Assembly: GCA_033002965.1 (NCBI GenBank) | Contig: JAURVB010008678.1 | Location: 62,001-126,000, forward strand | DNA: 64,000 nucleotides | Reading direction: 5' to 3' | Source of the DNA: Piper betle | Taxonomy: Eukaryota; Streptophyta; Magnoliopsida; Piperales; Piperaceae | Shown: piece by piece, positions 1 through 10,996 of the stretch | Numbering within the stretch: the stretch's first letter is position 1 | Layout: each line of letters begins with the position of its first letter | Position numbers and translations under genes: made by a program | The notes under the pieces: model-generated | What the model saw: the letters and a program-made list of their open reading frames with translations, nothing else | What the model was told of the DNA's origin: nothing | Database searches by the model: none

Positions 1-239
1 AGCCACACTTATTTCTCAAATAAATAATAAAAGGAGTCCTCATATTTATTTTGCTCCATGCCCTGGTTGTCAATCACCTACTTTCGTATCTGCACACCTG
101 CGGAGGCAATTCCGCGTTAGTGATTACAACACTAAGTAGTATAATAGATAAAACAAATCAAGTACATTCCACTATTTCCTTATGTTTATTTTAATATGCG
201 GTGGAGCGATTCTGCTATACTCCAAAACAATGCGGAGGA

Positions 240-835
240 GGTATCCGCTGTGATCCGCACACCCCGGCCGTAGCCCTTTTGTGGGGAGGCTACCACTACC
301 GTCTCCAGTGCCAGTGCCTCGCACACCCCGGCCGTAGCCTTTTTGTGGGGAAGCTATCACCGCACTCAGGTGATTGCTACGCCCCGTTTGTGGGGAAGCT
401 CTCACTACCAATTTTAGTACCAGTGCCTCGCACACCCCGGCCGTAGCCTTTTTATGGGGAGGCTATCACTGCACTCTAGTGCCAGTACCTTGCACACCCC
501 GGCCGTAGCATTTTTATGGGGAGGCTATCACTGCACTCAGGTGATTGCTATGCCCCGTTTGTGGGGAAGCTCTCACTGCCAACTCTAGTGCCATTGCCTC
601 ACACACCCCGGCCGTAGCCTTTTTATGGGGAGGCTATCACTGCACTCAGGTGAATGCTACGCCCCGTTTGTGGGGAAGCTCTCACCGCCAACTCTAGTGC
701 CAGTGCCTCACACACCCCGGCCGTAGCCTTTTTATGGGGAGGCTATCACTGCACTCCAGTGCGATGGACGAATCGCTGTGCCTCGCTCACCCCGGCCGTA
801 GCCTTTTTATGGGGCGGCTATCACTACTCCAAAAC
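240..835. repeat. LTR minisatellite of family B
   Basis: Tandem units alternate between two related sub-units, one containing CACACCCCGGCCGTAGCC with TTTTTATGGGGAGGCTATCA, the other containing GCCCCGTTTGTGGGGAAGCT. A full pair is a little over 100 bp. Inside the first sub-unit TAGCCT and AGGCTA form a perfect 6-bp hairpin stem with a 10-base loop. The array is about 225 bp shorter than the same array in the second B LTR at 11370-12190. Confidence 0.9.
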
Positions 836-1053
836 AATATCAATGCATTACACAATTTACGCACATAATACGACCCCGTGTCGGACTGAGTCAATTCTTT
901 GACCCCGGTTGCACTCGGTGCATGGTGGTCGAATCTGGGCTCAGGCCGACCAAGGCTACCAATAAGGAAAATACGATGTTCTACCTATTATACGTACCTG
1001 ACTTGTGATTTCGTCTGACTGTGACCCGTGAACCCTAATCTGAATAAGGGCAT

Positions 1054-1077
1054 AAAATTATACATTAGTATAATTTT
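1054..1077. promoter_or_regulatory. Perfect palindrome in the B LTR
   Basis: The arms AAAATTATAC and GTATAATTTT flank the 4-base centre ATTA. The same arms occur in the other B LTR (12413-12436), the E LTR (26165-26188) and the F LTR (60670-60693). A regulatory role is inference only. Confidence 0.55.
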
Positions 1078-1761
1078 ATTTTGCATGATCCTACATGCAA
1101 CTTACATGACTAATATACTATCAATTTTAAATGATGTAATTAGTTCATGTTAGTCTTCATTTCTTATTAAATTTTTAGCAATTCTAATGATAATTAATTA
1201 TTAATTATCATTATCCAAATCCCCATTATCTAATTGATAATTTAATTATTAACATGTCCATTTACAAAACAACTAAGCAATCGACAAGAACCCCATGCAT
1301 AAGACGCTGGAGATCTAGCAACTTGGCAGGGCGTCTTCAACAAACCTTGCATGCAAGAATCCTAATGGAAACAAATAAGATGAGGGATGAAATACTCACA
1401 CAGTAATGGGGAGGTCGCCTGGGACGGAGATGAGGGATGAAATACTCCCTCCTCCTGCATATATATACACTTCAACCATTCCCTCCATTAAATTCTCATA
1501 CCCCATCATCCCTTGGTATTCCCTAGGTTCAACGAGCCCCTTCATTAAATTCTCACACCCTATCATCCATTGGTATTTCCTAGGTTCAACGACCCCTTCA
1601 TTAAATTCTCACACCCCATCATCCATTCATGAATAGGTATTTTCTAGGTGACCTTAAGTCGAACCATGACCGGTTGACTTGATAATCAACCATATCGGTT
1701 CATCTATATTTATTTCATAATATTTAGGTTCGAGTTTTGTAATAAATATTATGGTTTTACA

Positions 1762-2338
1762 CCGACAGTGAACCTATGCTAAACCCATACTAATCTCCTG
1801 AATCTAGAATGGCTGCTTCTATCAGTGTTGATTGGCCCTCAAACAGCAATCGCTGATCTGGTGCCTTATCTCTGGTAGAATTTGGTCAATTATCTGATCT
1901 CGTAGGCAATGGTGGTCCTGACCTTGTCCATGTCATATTGAGACCTTTGTCTAGCAAAGAGAGGCCAAAACTACTACCAGTATGGTCATAACTAGTGGAA
2001 GAGGGGAGATGCGGTGAAATGCCCATTGGACTATCAATCCACCTCGCTACTTATCCTCATTCATCACTATCTTCTAGAAGTGGTCCATCTCATGTGCCAA
2101 CTAACTTGCCAGTATCTCTATACTTCAAGCTCCTTACTGTTACCCCTTTTCTTTTTAATTCATTCTCACAATGTACACCATGTCCCACGAAAGTAGGACT
2201 AATGTGGTAACATGCAAAACTTGAACACCTGGTCAATATCCAATTCAATCTCTCTTATGCGATGGACAGAACTAGTGGGTCTAAAAGCCCAACACGACAT
2301 CCCTGTCAGATTCTTGCTGACATCCAGATCTGGTATAA
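1762..2338. other. Unassigned stretch left of element A
   Basis: This DNA was continuous with 5922 onwards before element A inserted, because the 5-bp duplication TATAA (2334-2338 and 5917-5921) joins them. It may therefore be internal sequence of the family C element whose LTR starts at 6198. I found no recognisable gag or pol motif in any frame; the open frames near 1995-2210 look like chance. Confidence 0.4.
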
Positions 2339-3626
2339 TGTAACGACCCGGCCATTTTTAACAATATTGTGGGCCTTGTTGGCCAGGTGTTACCAAAATA
2401 AAACTACTAAATGCCGAGTAATAAGTTATAAAATAATGGTTCTCACAGTCTTAGACCATTTCCCATAACCACATTTATAACTCAAAACAAAATAAAAAGA
2501 AGTCCCATTTATTACCCATTCTCCTAACCTGACTATCCTATCATACTTTTATTCTACCTTATTTGAGCTGAAATCAAATAATCTTGATTGGCCTACATAC
2601 CCATGTCGGGATCAAGCTCGATGTAGTTCTATTGGCTGATGGGTTAGTCCACCGTGCCACTATAAAATATTGGGCCGATGGGTCAGTCCATCGTGCCCCC
2701 TTATTGGCCGATGGGTCCATTCCACCGTACCCCTTATTAGCCGATGGGTCCATTCCACCGTACCACTTATTAGGTTGAGCCGATGGGTCCATTCCACCGT
2801 ACCCCCTATTGGCCGATGGGTCCATTCCACCGTACCACTGTATTAGGTTGAGCCGATGGGTCCATTCCATCGTACCCCCTATAGGCCGATGGGTCTATTC
2901 CACCGTACCACTGTAATAGGTTGAGGTGATGGGTCCATTCCATCGTACCCCCTATTGGCCGATATTTATTTATAGACTGTCCATTCCATTCTGACATGCC
3001 CATTATTAGATTTTGAACAGTGCGGCTAAAAAAAATAGGGTTTCTTGAAACTAGTCAAACGTGAATTTCATATCTGCCATCTAATTTGGAACCATACAAT
3101 ATCTCAACACCCAAAGACCTATTGCAATTTATACCAAAAAGTTCCAGCAACTTAGCAAGGTATTTCTAATGAATTTATGCGTTGCAACCATGCATGTAAG
3201 AGTTCTAATGGAAAAGAAACTAAGAAGAAGTATGAAATACTTACACCACAATGGAAAGGCACTGGAGAGGAGGCAAGAATGAGTGGACTGCCTTTTCTCC
3301 CTAACCCCCTCCTCCTATATATATATGCTTCAACGAGTTCCTCAATTAAATTCTCACATCTATTCATGTATAGGTATTCCCTAGGTTCAACGAGTCCCTT
3401 TATTAAATTCTCTTACCCCATCATCCGTTCATGAATCAGTATTCTCTAGGTTGGGTTCGTCTTCCCTAATGCCAGAGTTTGGCCTTTCATCTTCTCTAAG
3501 GTTAGGGTTTGGCTTTACGTTGAACCGTGACCGGTCAACCATATCCATTCATCGAAAATAATATTTCATAATACTTAGGTTCAAGTCTTGAAATAAAAAT
3601 TTTCACATATTTTCACGGTTCTTACA
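2339..3626 (-). mobile_element. 3' LTR of family A element
   Basis: Reads TGTAACGACCCGG to GGTTCTTACA on the plus strand, hence TGTAAGAACC to GGTCGTTACA in sense. It carries a short minisatellite (about 2640-2960) and a TATA-like run at 3326-3340. It is about 250 bp shorter than its partner LTR, nearly all of the difference being in the minisatellite. Confidence 0.92.
2640..2965. repeat. LTR minisatellite, family A (short allele)
   Basis: Units of about 33 bp built on GCCGATGGGTCCATTCCACC followed by GTACC. Some units add AGGTTGA. The unit length is often a multiple of three, which makes long open frames on both strands that are not genes. The first units, with GGGTTAGTCCACC and GGGTCAGTCCATC, resemble the E minisatellite. 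Confidence 0.9.
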
Positions 3627-3639
3627 ATCTCCCCAACTT
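3627..3639 (-). promoter_or_regulatory. Polypurine tract of family A
   Basis: On the minus strand the sequence directly before the 3' LTR is AAGTTGGGGAGAT. This is where plus-strand DNA synthesis would be primed in this class of element. Confidence 0.75.
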
Positions 3640-3692
3640 AGAAATATTTCGTCCCCAAAATATTATAACATCAACAGGATGATCATGATTAA

Positions 3693-4336
3693 CTATATCT
3701 TCGGAACCTCAGGTTGCTCTTGTTGTTGCTTCGAAGGCTGAAGACAGTCCTTATGTATGTGTCCCGTCCTTCCGCAATTGTAGCACCGACGGGGCTCAGT
3801 GCATTGCCCGGAATGCGTCTTGTTGCAATTTTTACATTGTCTAAGTAGAATCTCCTCAAACTTCCTTTTGTGGTTCCCCTCTACGTCCCCTTGGAAATTC
3901 TTAGCCTTTCCTTGTTTCTGTGCACGGTCATGCTCGTACACCAACTCATGAGTGGTGGCTGCCTCGATCACTTCTGTTATAGTGCCTCTTGGTGCAGTAG
4001 CAACCCTACTCCTCAATGCGGGCTTCAACCCCCAGAAGAATTTGTCCGCTCTAGCCTTATCAGTTGTCAGAATCCCAGGTGCAAATCGTTCCAATTGCAA
4101 GAAATTCTTGGCATATTCCCGGACAGAATCTTCCCTCTGAGCTAGAGTGGCGAATTCTAGTGCTTTTTGTTGGACAACGGACTCGGGAAAATACTGTCCA
4201 TTGAAAACTATTATAAATTCCGCCCATGAGATGGATGAGATCTCACGGCGATAAAAGGTGGTCTTTTCCATGGATTTCCACCAATAAGATGCTTCCTCCT
4301 GAAGATAATTATTGCACTTTTCAACAAGGTACTTGA
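3693..4336 (-). pseudogene. Partial Gag of family A (capsid C-terminal part and zinc knuckles)
   Basis: The open stretch runs from just inside the primer binding site to 3693. It has the capsid pattern of plant gypsy Gag: EEASYWWKS near the start, then an EYAKNFLQLERFAPG segment and a KFFWGLKP segment. Near the end are a CKNCNKTHSGQC motif and a standard CCHC knuckle CYNCGRTGHIHKDC. The N-terminal half of Gag and everything after the knuckles, including protease, are deleted. A stop codon lies just upstream of about 4336, so no natural start remains; the in-frame ATG at 4271 is internal. Gag would coat the RNA in virus-like particles, but this fragment is unlikely to do so alone. Confidence 0.85.
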
Positions 4337-4366
4337 GTCATAAGATGTGAGCTTTTGGGAAACCTT

Positions 4367-4380
4367 GCTCTGATGCCACC
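4367..4380 (-). promoter_or_regulatory. Primer binding site, family A
   Basis: On the minus strand GGTGGCATCAGAGC directly follows the 5' LTR. It differs by one base from TGGTATCAGAGC, the usual site for initiator methionine tRNA. Confidence 0.85.
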
Positions 4381-5916
4381 TGTAATGACCCGGCCATTTT
4401 TAACAATATTGTGGGCCTTGTTGGCCAGGTGTTACCAAAATAAAACTACTAAATGCCGAGTAATAAGTTATAAAATAATGGTTCCCACAGTCTTAGACCA
4501 TTTCCCATAGCCACATTTATAACTCAAAACAAAATAAAAAGAAGTCCCATTTATTACCCATTCTCCTAACCTGACTATCCTATCATACTTTTATTCTACC
4601 TTATTTGAGCTGAAATCAAATAATCTTGATTAGCCTACATACCCATGTCGGGATCAAGCTCGATGTAGTTCTATTGGCTGATGGGTTAGTCCACCGTGCC
4701 ACTATAAAATATTAGGCTGATAGTCCATCGTGCCCCCTTATTGGCCGATGGGTTCATTCCATCGTACCCCCTATTGGCCGATGGGTCCATTCCACCGTAC
4801 CCCTTATTAGCCGATGGGTCCATTCCACCGTACCACTTATTAGGTTGAGCCGATGGGTCCATTCCACCATACCCCCTATTGGCCGATGGGTCCATTCCAC
4901 CGTACCACTGTATTAGGTTGAGCCGATGGGTCCATTCCATCGTACCCCCCTATAGGCCGATGGGTCCATTCCACCGTACCACTGTATTAGGTTGACCGAT
5001 GGGTCCATTCCATCATACCCCCCTATAGGCCGATGGGTCCATTCCACCATACCACTGTATTAGGTTGAGCCGATGGGTCCATTCCACCGTACCCCCTATT
5101 GGCCGATGGGTCCATTCCATCGTACCACTGTATTAGGTTGAGCCGATGGGTCCATTCCATCGTACTCCCTATAGGCCGATGGGTCCATTCCACCGTACCA
5201 CTGTATTAGGTTGAGCCGATGGGTCCATTCCACCGTACCCCCTATTGGCCGATATTTATTTATGGACTGTCCGTTCCATTCTGACATGCCCATTATTAGA
5301 TTTTGAACAGTGCGGCTAAAAAAAATAGGGTTTCTTGAAACTAGTCAAACATGAATTTCATATCTGCCATCTAATTTGGAACCATACAATATCTCAACAC
5401 CCAAAGACCTATTGCAATTTATACCAAAAAGTTCTAGCAACTTAGCAAGGTATTTCCAATGAATTTATGCATTGCAACCATGCATGTAAGAGTTCTAATG
5501 GAAAAGAAACTAAGAAGAAGTATGAAATACTTACACCACAATGGAAAGGCACTGGAGAGGAGGCAAGAATGAGTGGACTGCCTTTTCTCCCTAACCCCCT
5601 CCTCCTATATATATATGCTTCAACGAGTTCCTCAATTAAATTCTCACATCTATTCATGTATAGGTATTCCCTAGGTTCAACGAGTCCCTTTATTAAATTC
5701 TCTTACCCCATCATCCGTTCATGAATCAGTATTCTCTAAGTTGGGTTCGTCTTCCCTAATGCCAGAGTTTGGCCATTCGTCTTCTCTAAGGTTAGGGTTT
5801 GGCTTTACGTTGAACCGTGACTGGTCAACCATATCCATTCATCGAAAATAATATTTCATAATACTTAGGTTCAAGTCTTGAAATAAAAATTTTCACATAT
5901 TTTCACGGTTCTTACA
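4381..5916 (-). mobile_element. 5' LTR of family A element
   Basis: Plus-strand ends are TGTAATGACCCGG and GGTTCTTACA. It matches 2339-3626 closely except for the longer minisatellite. A TATA-like run lies at 5607-5620. The first base change relative to its partner (TGTAATG against TGTAACG) is a C-to-T transition. Confidence 0.92.
4676..5255. repeat. LTR minisatellite, family A (long allele)
   Basis: Same 33-bp and 41-bp unit types as at 2640-2965 but with more units. Since the two LTRs were identical at insertion, units have been gained or lost since then. Confidence 0.9.
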
Positions 5917-5921
5917 TATAA

Positions 5922-6197
5922 GATGGGATCTTATACCCATTCCACCTCTGCCTAGGAGTTTGATATCATAATAAAAATCCATAAAAATGACCTGTCAGCT
6001 CAACTAAGGTAAGTTCCATATTTCTGATCAAGTCTTTAAGGCACTGTTATCCAAACAACTTACGAAGAAAAATCTGCATGTAAAGAAAATAGACAGAAAC
6101 ATACCTGCCAGCTTGACTCGGAGCAGTCCTTGCACGCACATCAATTATAAAAGTATCTTGCATCTTAATCAACAGAGAGTCGCTCTGATACCAATTC
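5922..6197 (-). mobile_element. 5' leader and primer binding site of a family C element
   Basis: On the minus strand the family C LTR is followed within 4 bases by TGGTATCAGAGC (6182-6193), the initiator-Met-tRNA type site. About 30 bases further on an ATG opens a short frame (MQDTFIIDVRARTAPSQAG) that ends at AG/GTATGTTT, which resembles a splice donor. The frame closes soon after. The rest of the internal region is interrupted by element A, and no pol is visible. Confidence 0.6.
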
Positions 6198-8959
6198 TTT
6201 AACACCCCAAATCCGGTCCATGCTCGTGAACTAAACCGGCATGTTACAGGCCCCAGTTAGGTCAGCTAACTTGAACCCAACTCGTCTAGATCTAATTTTG
6301 GCATCTTAAAATGAAGATATGACTCATCATGCATGGATGAATGCACAGAATCCTAACATGATACTACATGGATGACATGCAAACTAATTTACACACCAAC
6401 AACAATTACGATAAAAATCAATAAAGTTTTGAAATAAAACGGACAGAGTCTCCCCCAAAATAATATATATAAACATATATGCATATATCAATAATTTTAT
6501 TCACACAGAATCTAATTTACTGTATGCTCATTTTGAAGCTTGGGTCTCAGCCCACCTATGCAATCTATTCACGTTTCACATCCTGCCATCATGTCTTAGC
6601 ATTCAATCATGTCACATCATCATGTCTCAAGCATTTAATCACACCATTCACAATATAATAACATCATAAACACAATATTAACCACTCTATCGACTGACAT
6701 GTGTGCAAGCGACATCAGTGCTCCTCTGTCTAAGCTAGCACATACAACTCGTGATTAACACCTACATATAGTATAAAAACACGTCAGTAGCAAGCGTTAC
6801 TGGGCCAAAATATAACTATAACAATCTGGCTATGAGAGCAAACTCTCATATGAAAGAAAACACTCATATACTTCTCATGAACTCTCTTAAGAACACCTAC
6901 TGAGGAGCCACTGGGCTGCAAACCCAATAGTATCCCGAACTTTCTCCTTTGTTGATGTCTCTTTTGGCATTTTTCTTATTTCTTTTTTCTCATGTCCAGC
7001 ACTACATGTATATCCTAATCCCTCTCCTTACCTTCATAATTCTCCTGGCCTTGAGCATGAAGGCCGAGTATTCTCAAGTAGTCGCCTTTAGTATCCTTTG
7101 AACCTCAAGTGTGAACATGCGCTATACTAAACAATACCTGTAAACCTCCACGTTCTTCGGGTGTGAGGATTTCAAACACGGAGTTGTCAGGATTCCTCAT
7201 GAATGGAATAGTCCGCTCACTAATCCAGAGCCCGCTTTGACTATCACAGCATCCGCTCATGGTACGTGCAAGTCGGTTTCTCCACCTCTCATCTCACTGA
7301 AAACTCGATAAAATTATATATATAGGTCTGGGAAGGGATTTATATAATAGGCCCGAAAGCAACTTTTGGTGGATCTTGTTTTCAAATTCATCCTTGAGGG
7401 ATCTCATCCTTGAGGGTTTATTAATCTGAAAAATTGTTCGGCTAAATGGCCCGAATTAAGTGGGATCTGATAAAACACCACTTAACCCGTCCTGTAAATA
7501 TAAAATAAACATACAATAGAAGAGAGCGTAAAACAAAGATGAGTCCTAAATGAACCTGGTAGAAGTTACAAGCATGTCATCACGCCTAGGCGGCGAGCTC
7601 ATACTCCATACCTACACATCAAATTTAGAAGCTAACGCCCGCTAACTGAATGATGCATCAACTCGTCATGAACATTACACACCACATAATCAAACAACAT
7701 CCATCAATAGTCAAATAATCATAAATGTGAAAGTAATTCTAACTCATTCTATTCATACCAATTTTATTATGTTTTTCTAAGTTACGTCGTAGTCGATTAG
7801 CATGCTCAGATTCAATTTACCTCATTAGATCACTTAACATTCATTTACTATTAATCAAATCATGCCACTTATCACTTCATCCATAATTAGGCATTAATCA
7901 CATCAATTAATCAATCCTGACATACTGTACTAACAATCATCAGTTTTAGATAATTAAATTGGAGGTAATTATGCCTCTCGTAGTCGACAATCGGTGATAA
8001 CTAGGGTTTTCTCGTATGCCTTAGAACTCGAATTCGACGCTTGTTGGCGTCCAAAGATCGATCAGGTTCGACTGGATGAGTTCTACGGAAGATCCACCGA
8101 ATTCCAGTGAATCTGGTTTTGTGGTAATAATTTGGTGGTTTCAGTAGTTTTTCGGCAACTTGCCGGCAATTTTCCGGCATTAGTCACCGGCCACATCTAC
8201 TAGAGGAATAGCAGAGGTATTGGATACCATTGGAACCATCTCAGTGAGCCCGGCGCGTCTACGATGTCACGTCATCGGCAGAGGTGGTGGCTCACCAGAA
8301 AATGGCTAAAATAGGGGGGACAGCAATGGGTGAAGAAATCTGATCAGCCTCGTCAGCATTGGGTTCCGATCTGGTCAAGGAAAGTCGCTAGAGAGTCGAG
8401 GGTGTTGAGGTGAACTCCTGATCGTGGCGGCAACGGTCGCCAGTGGCAGAATCAATGACGCAAGCGCGTCGCTAGGTGTGGCAATTCCGTTGTCGTGGAG
8501 ACTAGACGAAGGCCGGGGCACTCAAAGCGGCACGGCAACGCCATGGCAAAGTCTAGCGGCGATGATCGGCAGCAGGCCGGCGGCGACAACAAGTGAAAAG
8601 GGGCGGCGCGGCAAAGGTTTGGGGAAGTAGACGTGGGGGGGGGGTGGAAGAAAAGGCTCGGTGGCAAACTGCCCGTAACGACTCCTAATGCGGTAAACGG
8701 CCTAAAACTAATTCTACGAACCACTATATATAAAAATAAAAAATACCTGACATACTCTCATATATTCTAATAATTCATTCTTTTCTTGCTGTGTTCATGA
8801 TGTTGTCATCATATACTTGGGTACGCATGACCCTCATGGCTCATACACATGACTAGCTTCAGCTCAATACACGTGTTCTGAAACATACTCAACTCGAAAA
8901 TAACGATCGAACTGACCGGTTCTGAATATAAAACCCTGACTCAAATCGCGGGTTTTACA
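6198..8959 (-). mobile_element. LTR of family C, copy 1
   Basis: Reads TTTAACACCCCAAATCCGG to GCGGGTTTTACA on the plus strand and matches the complete solo copy at 38679-41655 over its length. The first bases TTTAACACC stand for TGTAACACC, a G-to-T change. It has a TATA-like run (TATATATATAGG, about 7314-7326) and a GC-rich block (about 8200-8650). It lacks roughly 160 bp present in the other copy near the block. Open frames in the block are not supported as genes. Confidence 0.88.
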
Positions 8960-9224
8960 TGTTTTGTGATGGTTTTTATTGTAATTCACATCATCAAGAA
9001 GGTTTTCATTTATATTTATATTCTGATGCTTGTTTTTTTCTGTGGTTATTATCTTACTATTAGTATATTACTATGTCACCTCTTCTGGATCCAACAATTG
9101 TTTGCTAACAACAATAACAAAATAAAACTTTTCCAAGGAAAAAATACTGTTGGCATATGAAAGATTGAGAAAGAGAATGAAAAAAGGGGATAGACTTTGA
9201 TGAGGGCACATACCAATGGGAAGA
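8960..9224. other. No recognised feature
   Basis: AT-rich DNA beside the C LTR. I see no gene or repeat boundary here. Confidence 0.4.
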
Positions 9225-9440
9225 GATCCAAATTCCAGAAGTTGGCCGCCATTGAAAGCCGATGAGGTTGTTGCAGCCTTGTGGGGAGAAGATAGGAACT
9301 CCCCAGGGAGAAGAGGTCCAGAAGTTGGCAGCCATTGAAAGCCGACGAGGTTGTGTCCAGAAGTTGGCCGCCATTGACAGCAGACAAGGTTGTTGCAACC
9401 TTGCAGGGAGAAGATAGGAACTCCCCAGGAAGAAGAGGTC
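9225..9440. repeat. Short tandem repeat, about 2.5 units
   Basis: The phrase AGAAGTTGGCCGCCATTGA recurs at about 9236, 9310 (with GGCAGCC) and 9358, and GGGAGAAGATAGGAACTCCC recurs at about 9282 and 9407. The middle unit is shortened. Open frames on the minus strand here follow the repeat. Confidence 0.75.
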
Positions 9441-9780
9441 TAGTTTGGGCGCCGCCCACCATTGAGACAAAATAAAGGGGTGAGTGAGTGGTGACCTAAA
9501 TTAGTGAGCTGAAGGAACGAACTAAGCTCAGCTGAACACAATTGAAAACATACTGAGCCAAGCCGAATACGAACATTTGCTCGACTCGAAAAGAAAGCGA
9601 GCCGAACACGAACCAAGCCCAAACACAATAAATTATGGTTGAGCTGCTCGAACTATAATAAATCAAAGGCACATCGAGCTCTCGAATGAACTCGAACAGG
9701 CTTGTAAAAAATCATGTCGAATTCGAAAACAACCCAGCTCGGTTCGGCTCGGTTTGGCTCGGCTCATTTACACCCCTAGG
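9441..9780. repeat. Dispersed-repeat-like stretch rich in GAGCC/GGCTC
   Basis: It contains many copies of GAGCCGAA, CTCGAA and GGTTCGGCTCGG, and ends TTTACACCCCTAG, a style common in dispersed plant repeats. I could not find matching terminal inverted repeats, so no family is named. Confidence 0.4.
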
Positions 9781-10996
9781 TTTCACCCTATGTTCCCTCA
9801 CAATCCACATAACCAAATCGACTAACCATCTAAATAATTTTTAATTAATATAAAAACTTACAAGTTTCTAATAGGCAATTAGTGAGTCCATCCATAATTT
9901 ATGCACATTTTATTAATAATTTTTAATTAGCACACTGAGGAGCATAATCACAAAGCATGACATAGCACATCAACAACACAACAAACGCACAACACACTTA
10001 GGGGTTTTGTTCACGCTCTTAATAAGGTCATTTTAATATGGCGATTTAGTACGAACAATCTAACATCCTAAGCTATAAACATGTAAAAGATTACATCCAA
10101 ATATGACCTAAAATAGGGTGGAAAATTGGAGAAAGTGGCGCGCATGCTATTTAAACCAATAAAGTCACCACCTTTTGCCAATTTTGATTCTCATTCATGC
10201 TCATAGATGCTAATACATGTGAAACATGCTTCATATAATTTGTAGATCTACTTCTGTTGGACAAAATAAGACCAAGATCATGTGAAGATATCATTTGTAG
10301 CCTGAGATACGAATTTACACTAAAATTGTGTACGTCAAAGGCAATGGATCAATAAAAAATGTCTAACTATTTTTATAAACATACAAATGCAATGATTTCA
10401 AAGCCTAAAAACTTCTATCATACATATATACATGTGATAAGTGTGCAAAATTTACATACAAGCTAGAATCTACACTAATAGAAGCACAAAATTATAGAAA
10501 TGAGTTAAAAGGGAAGGAACTTTACTTCAACTAGTTCCTAGAGTAGGTCTCTGGGCATCCAACCTCAAAGACCTACCACTCTAGGGTCTTGGCCAAGCTT
10601 GGAGGGGCTATAGGAGGTGAGGAATGGTTAGAGAAGATGAGAACAGTCTAAGGAGCAAGGGAAGGGATGGAGCAAAGAAGAGGCAAAGGATGAAAAATGG
10701 GGGAGAAGGAGAGTTTTTATAGAAAGGGGAAAAGGTTCCATCGCAAGGGCACTTTCCTAGCGCCTTCGCACTAACCTCTGCAAGCCGGACCACAAAAATC
10801 TGAAAACCATGCATGCAGGTCAAAGGTAAAACGAACAGCATGTCAAGAGAAGGGCGCTGGTGCAACACCTTTATGCTAGCTGTGAGGGGAGGGAAATTCG
10901 AATTTAGGCTCAAGGGCCTTGTGCTAATGCCTTTGCGCCCTTAAACAAAACCCTTAACCCTAAACTCTACTAGTGCAAGGGTGCTGGGAGGACACC
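9781..10996 (-). mobile_element. Family D LTR fragment, left part
   Basis: About 10550-10990 resembles 48960-49300: a GA-rich run, a TATA-like TCTATAAAAACTCTCC on the minus strand near 10713-10728, and phrases about small numbers of GCAAAGG-type repeats. It is cut at 10996 by the solo B LTR and continues after 13182. The left border is not clear; 9781-10540 is AT-rich and assigned only by continuity. Confidence 0.5.

Larger units (their letters stand above)
1..1761 (-). mobile_element. Ty3/gypsy LTR, family B copy 1 (cut by window edge)
   Basis: This stretch matches 11134-13177 nearly base for base, apart from a different number of minisatellite units. On the plus strand it ends in GGTTTTACA, so on the minus strand the LTR begins TGTAAAACC. 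Its other end lies outside the window. A TATA-like run (CATATATATACAC, about 1459-1471) lies upstream of the minisatellite in the sense direction and could be the LTR promoter. The sequence after 1761 has no polypurine tract, so this is the outer edge of an element or a solo LTR. It holds no protein gene; the open frames inside come from the repeat. Confidence 0.85.
2339..5916 (-). mobile_element. Complete but internally deleted Ty3/gypsy (Del/Tekay-like) element, family A
   Basis: Two direct LTRs (2339-3626 and 4381-5916) enclose only 754 bp. The element is flanked by the perfect 5-bp target duplication TATAA. On the minus strand the order is 5' LTR, primer binding site, partial gag, purine-rich tract, 3' LTR. 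The sequence before the 3' LTR (GGGGACGAAATATTTC, then GTTGGGGAGAT) is the kind seen in Del/Tekay chromoviruses. Protease, reverse transcriptase, RNase H and integrase are absent, so any movement would have needed proteins from another element. It lies in sequence next to a family C LTR. Confidence 0.92.

Noticed and set aside
240..835. CRISPR-like array
   Set aside because: Units are contiguous variants of one sequence with no unique spacers, in a plant LTR.
172..902. Open frames on both strands with repeated LWGGYHC-like or related phrases, as a repeat-protein gene
   Set aside because: They follow the minisatellite exactly, occur in several frames, recur in every B LTR and have no start context or known domain.
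2574..3003. Minus-strand frames with repeated GGMDPSAN phrases, as a repetitive protein
   Set aside because: The 33-bp unit length keeps frames open on both strands; the array lies inside an LTR.
9475..9780. hAT-type MITE ending CACCCCTAG
   Set aside because: The left end AAAGGGGTGAG is only a weak match to the right end and no 8-bp target duplication was found.
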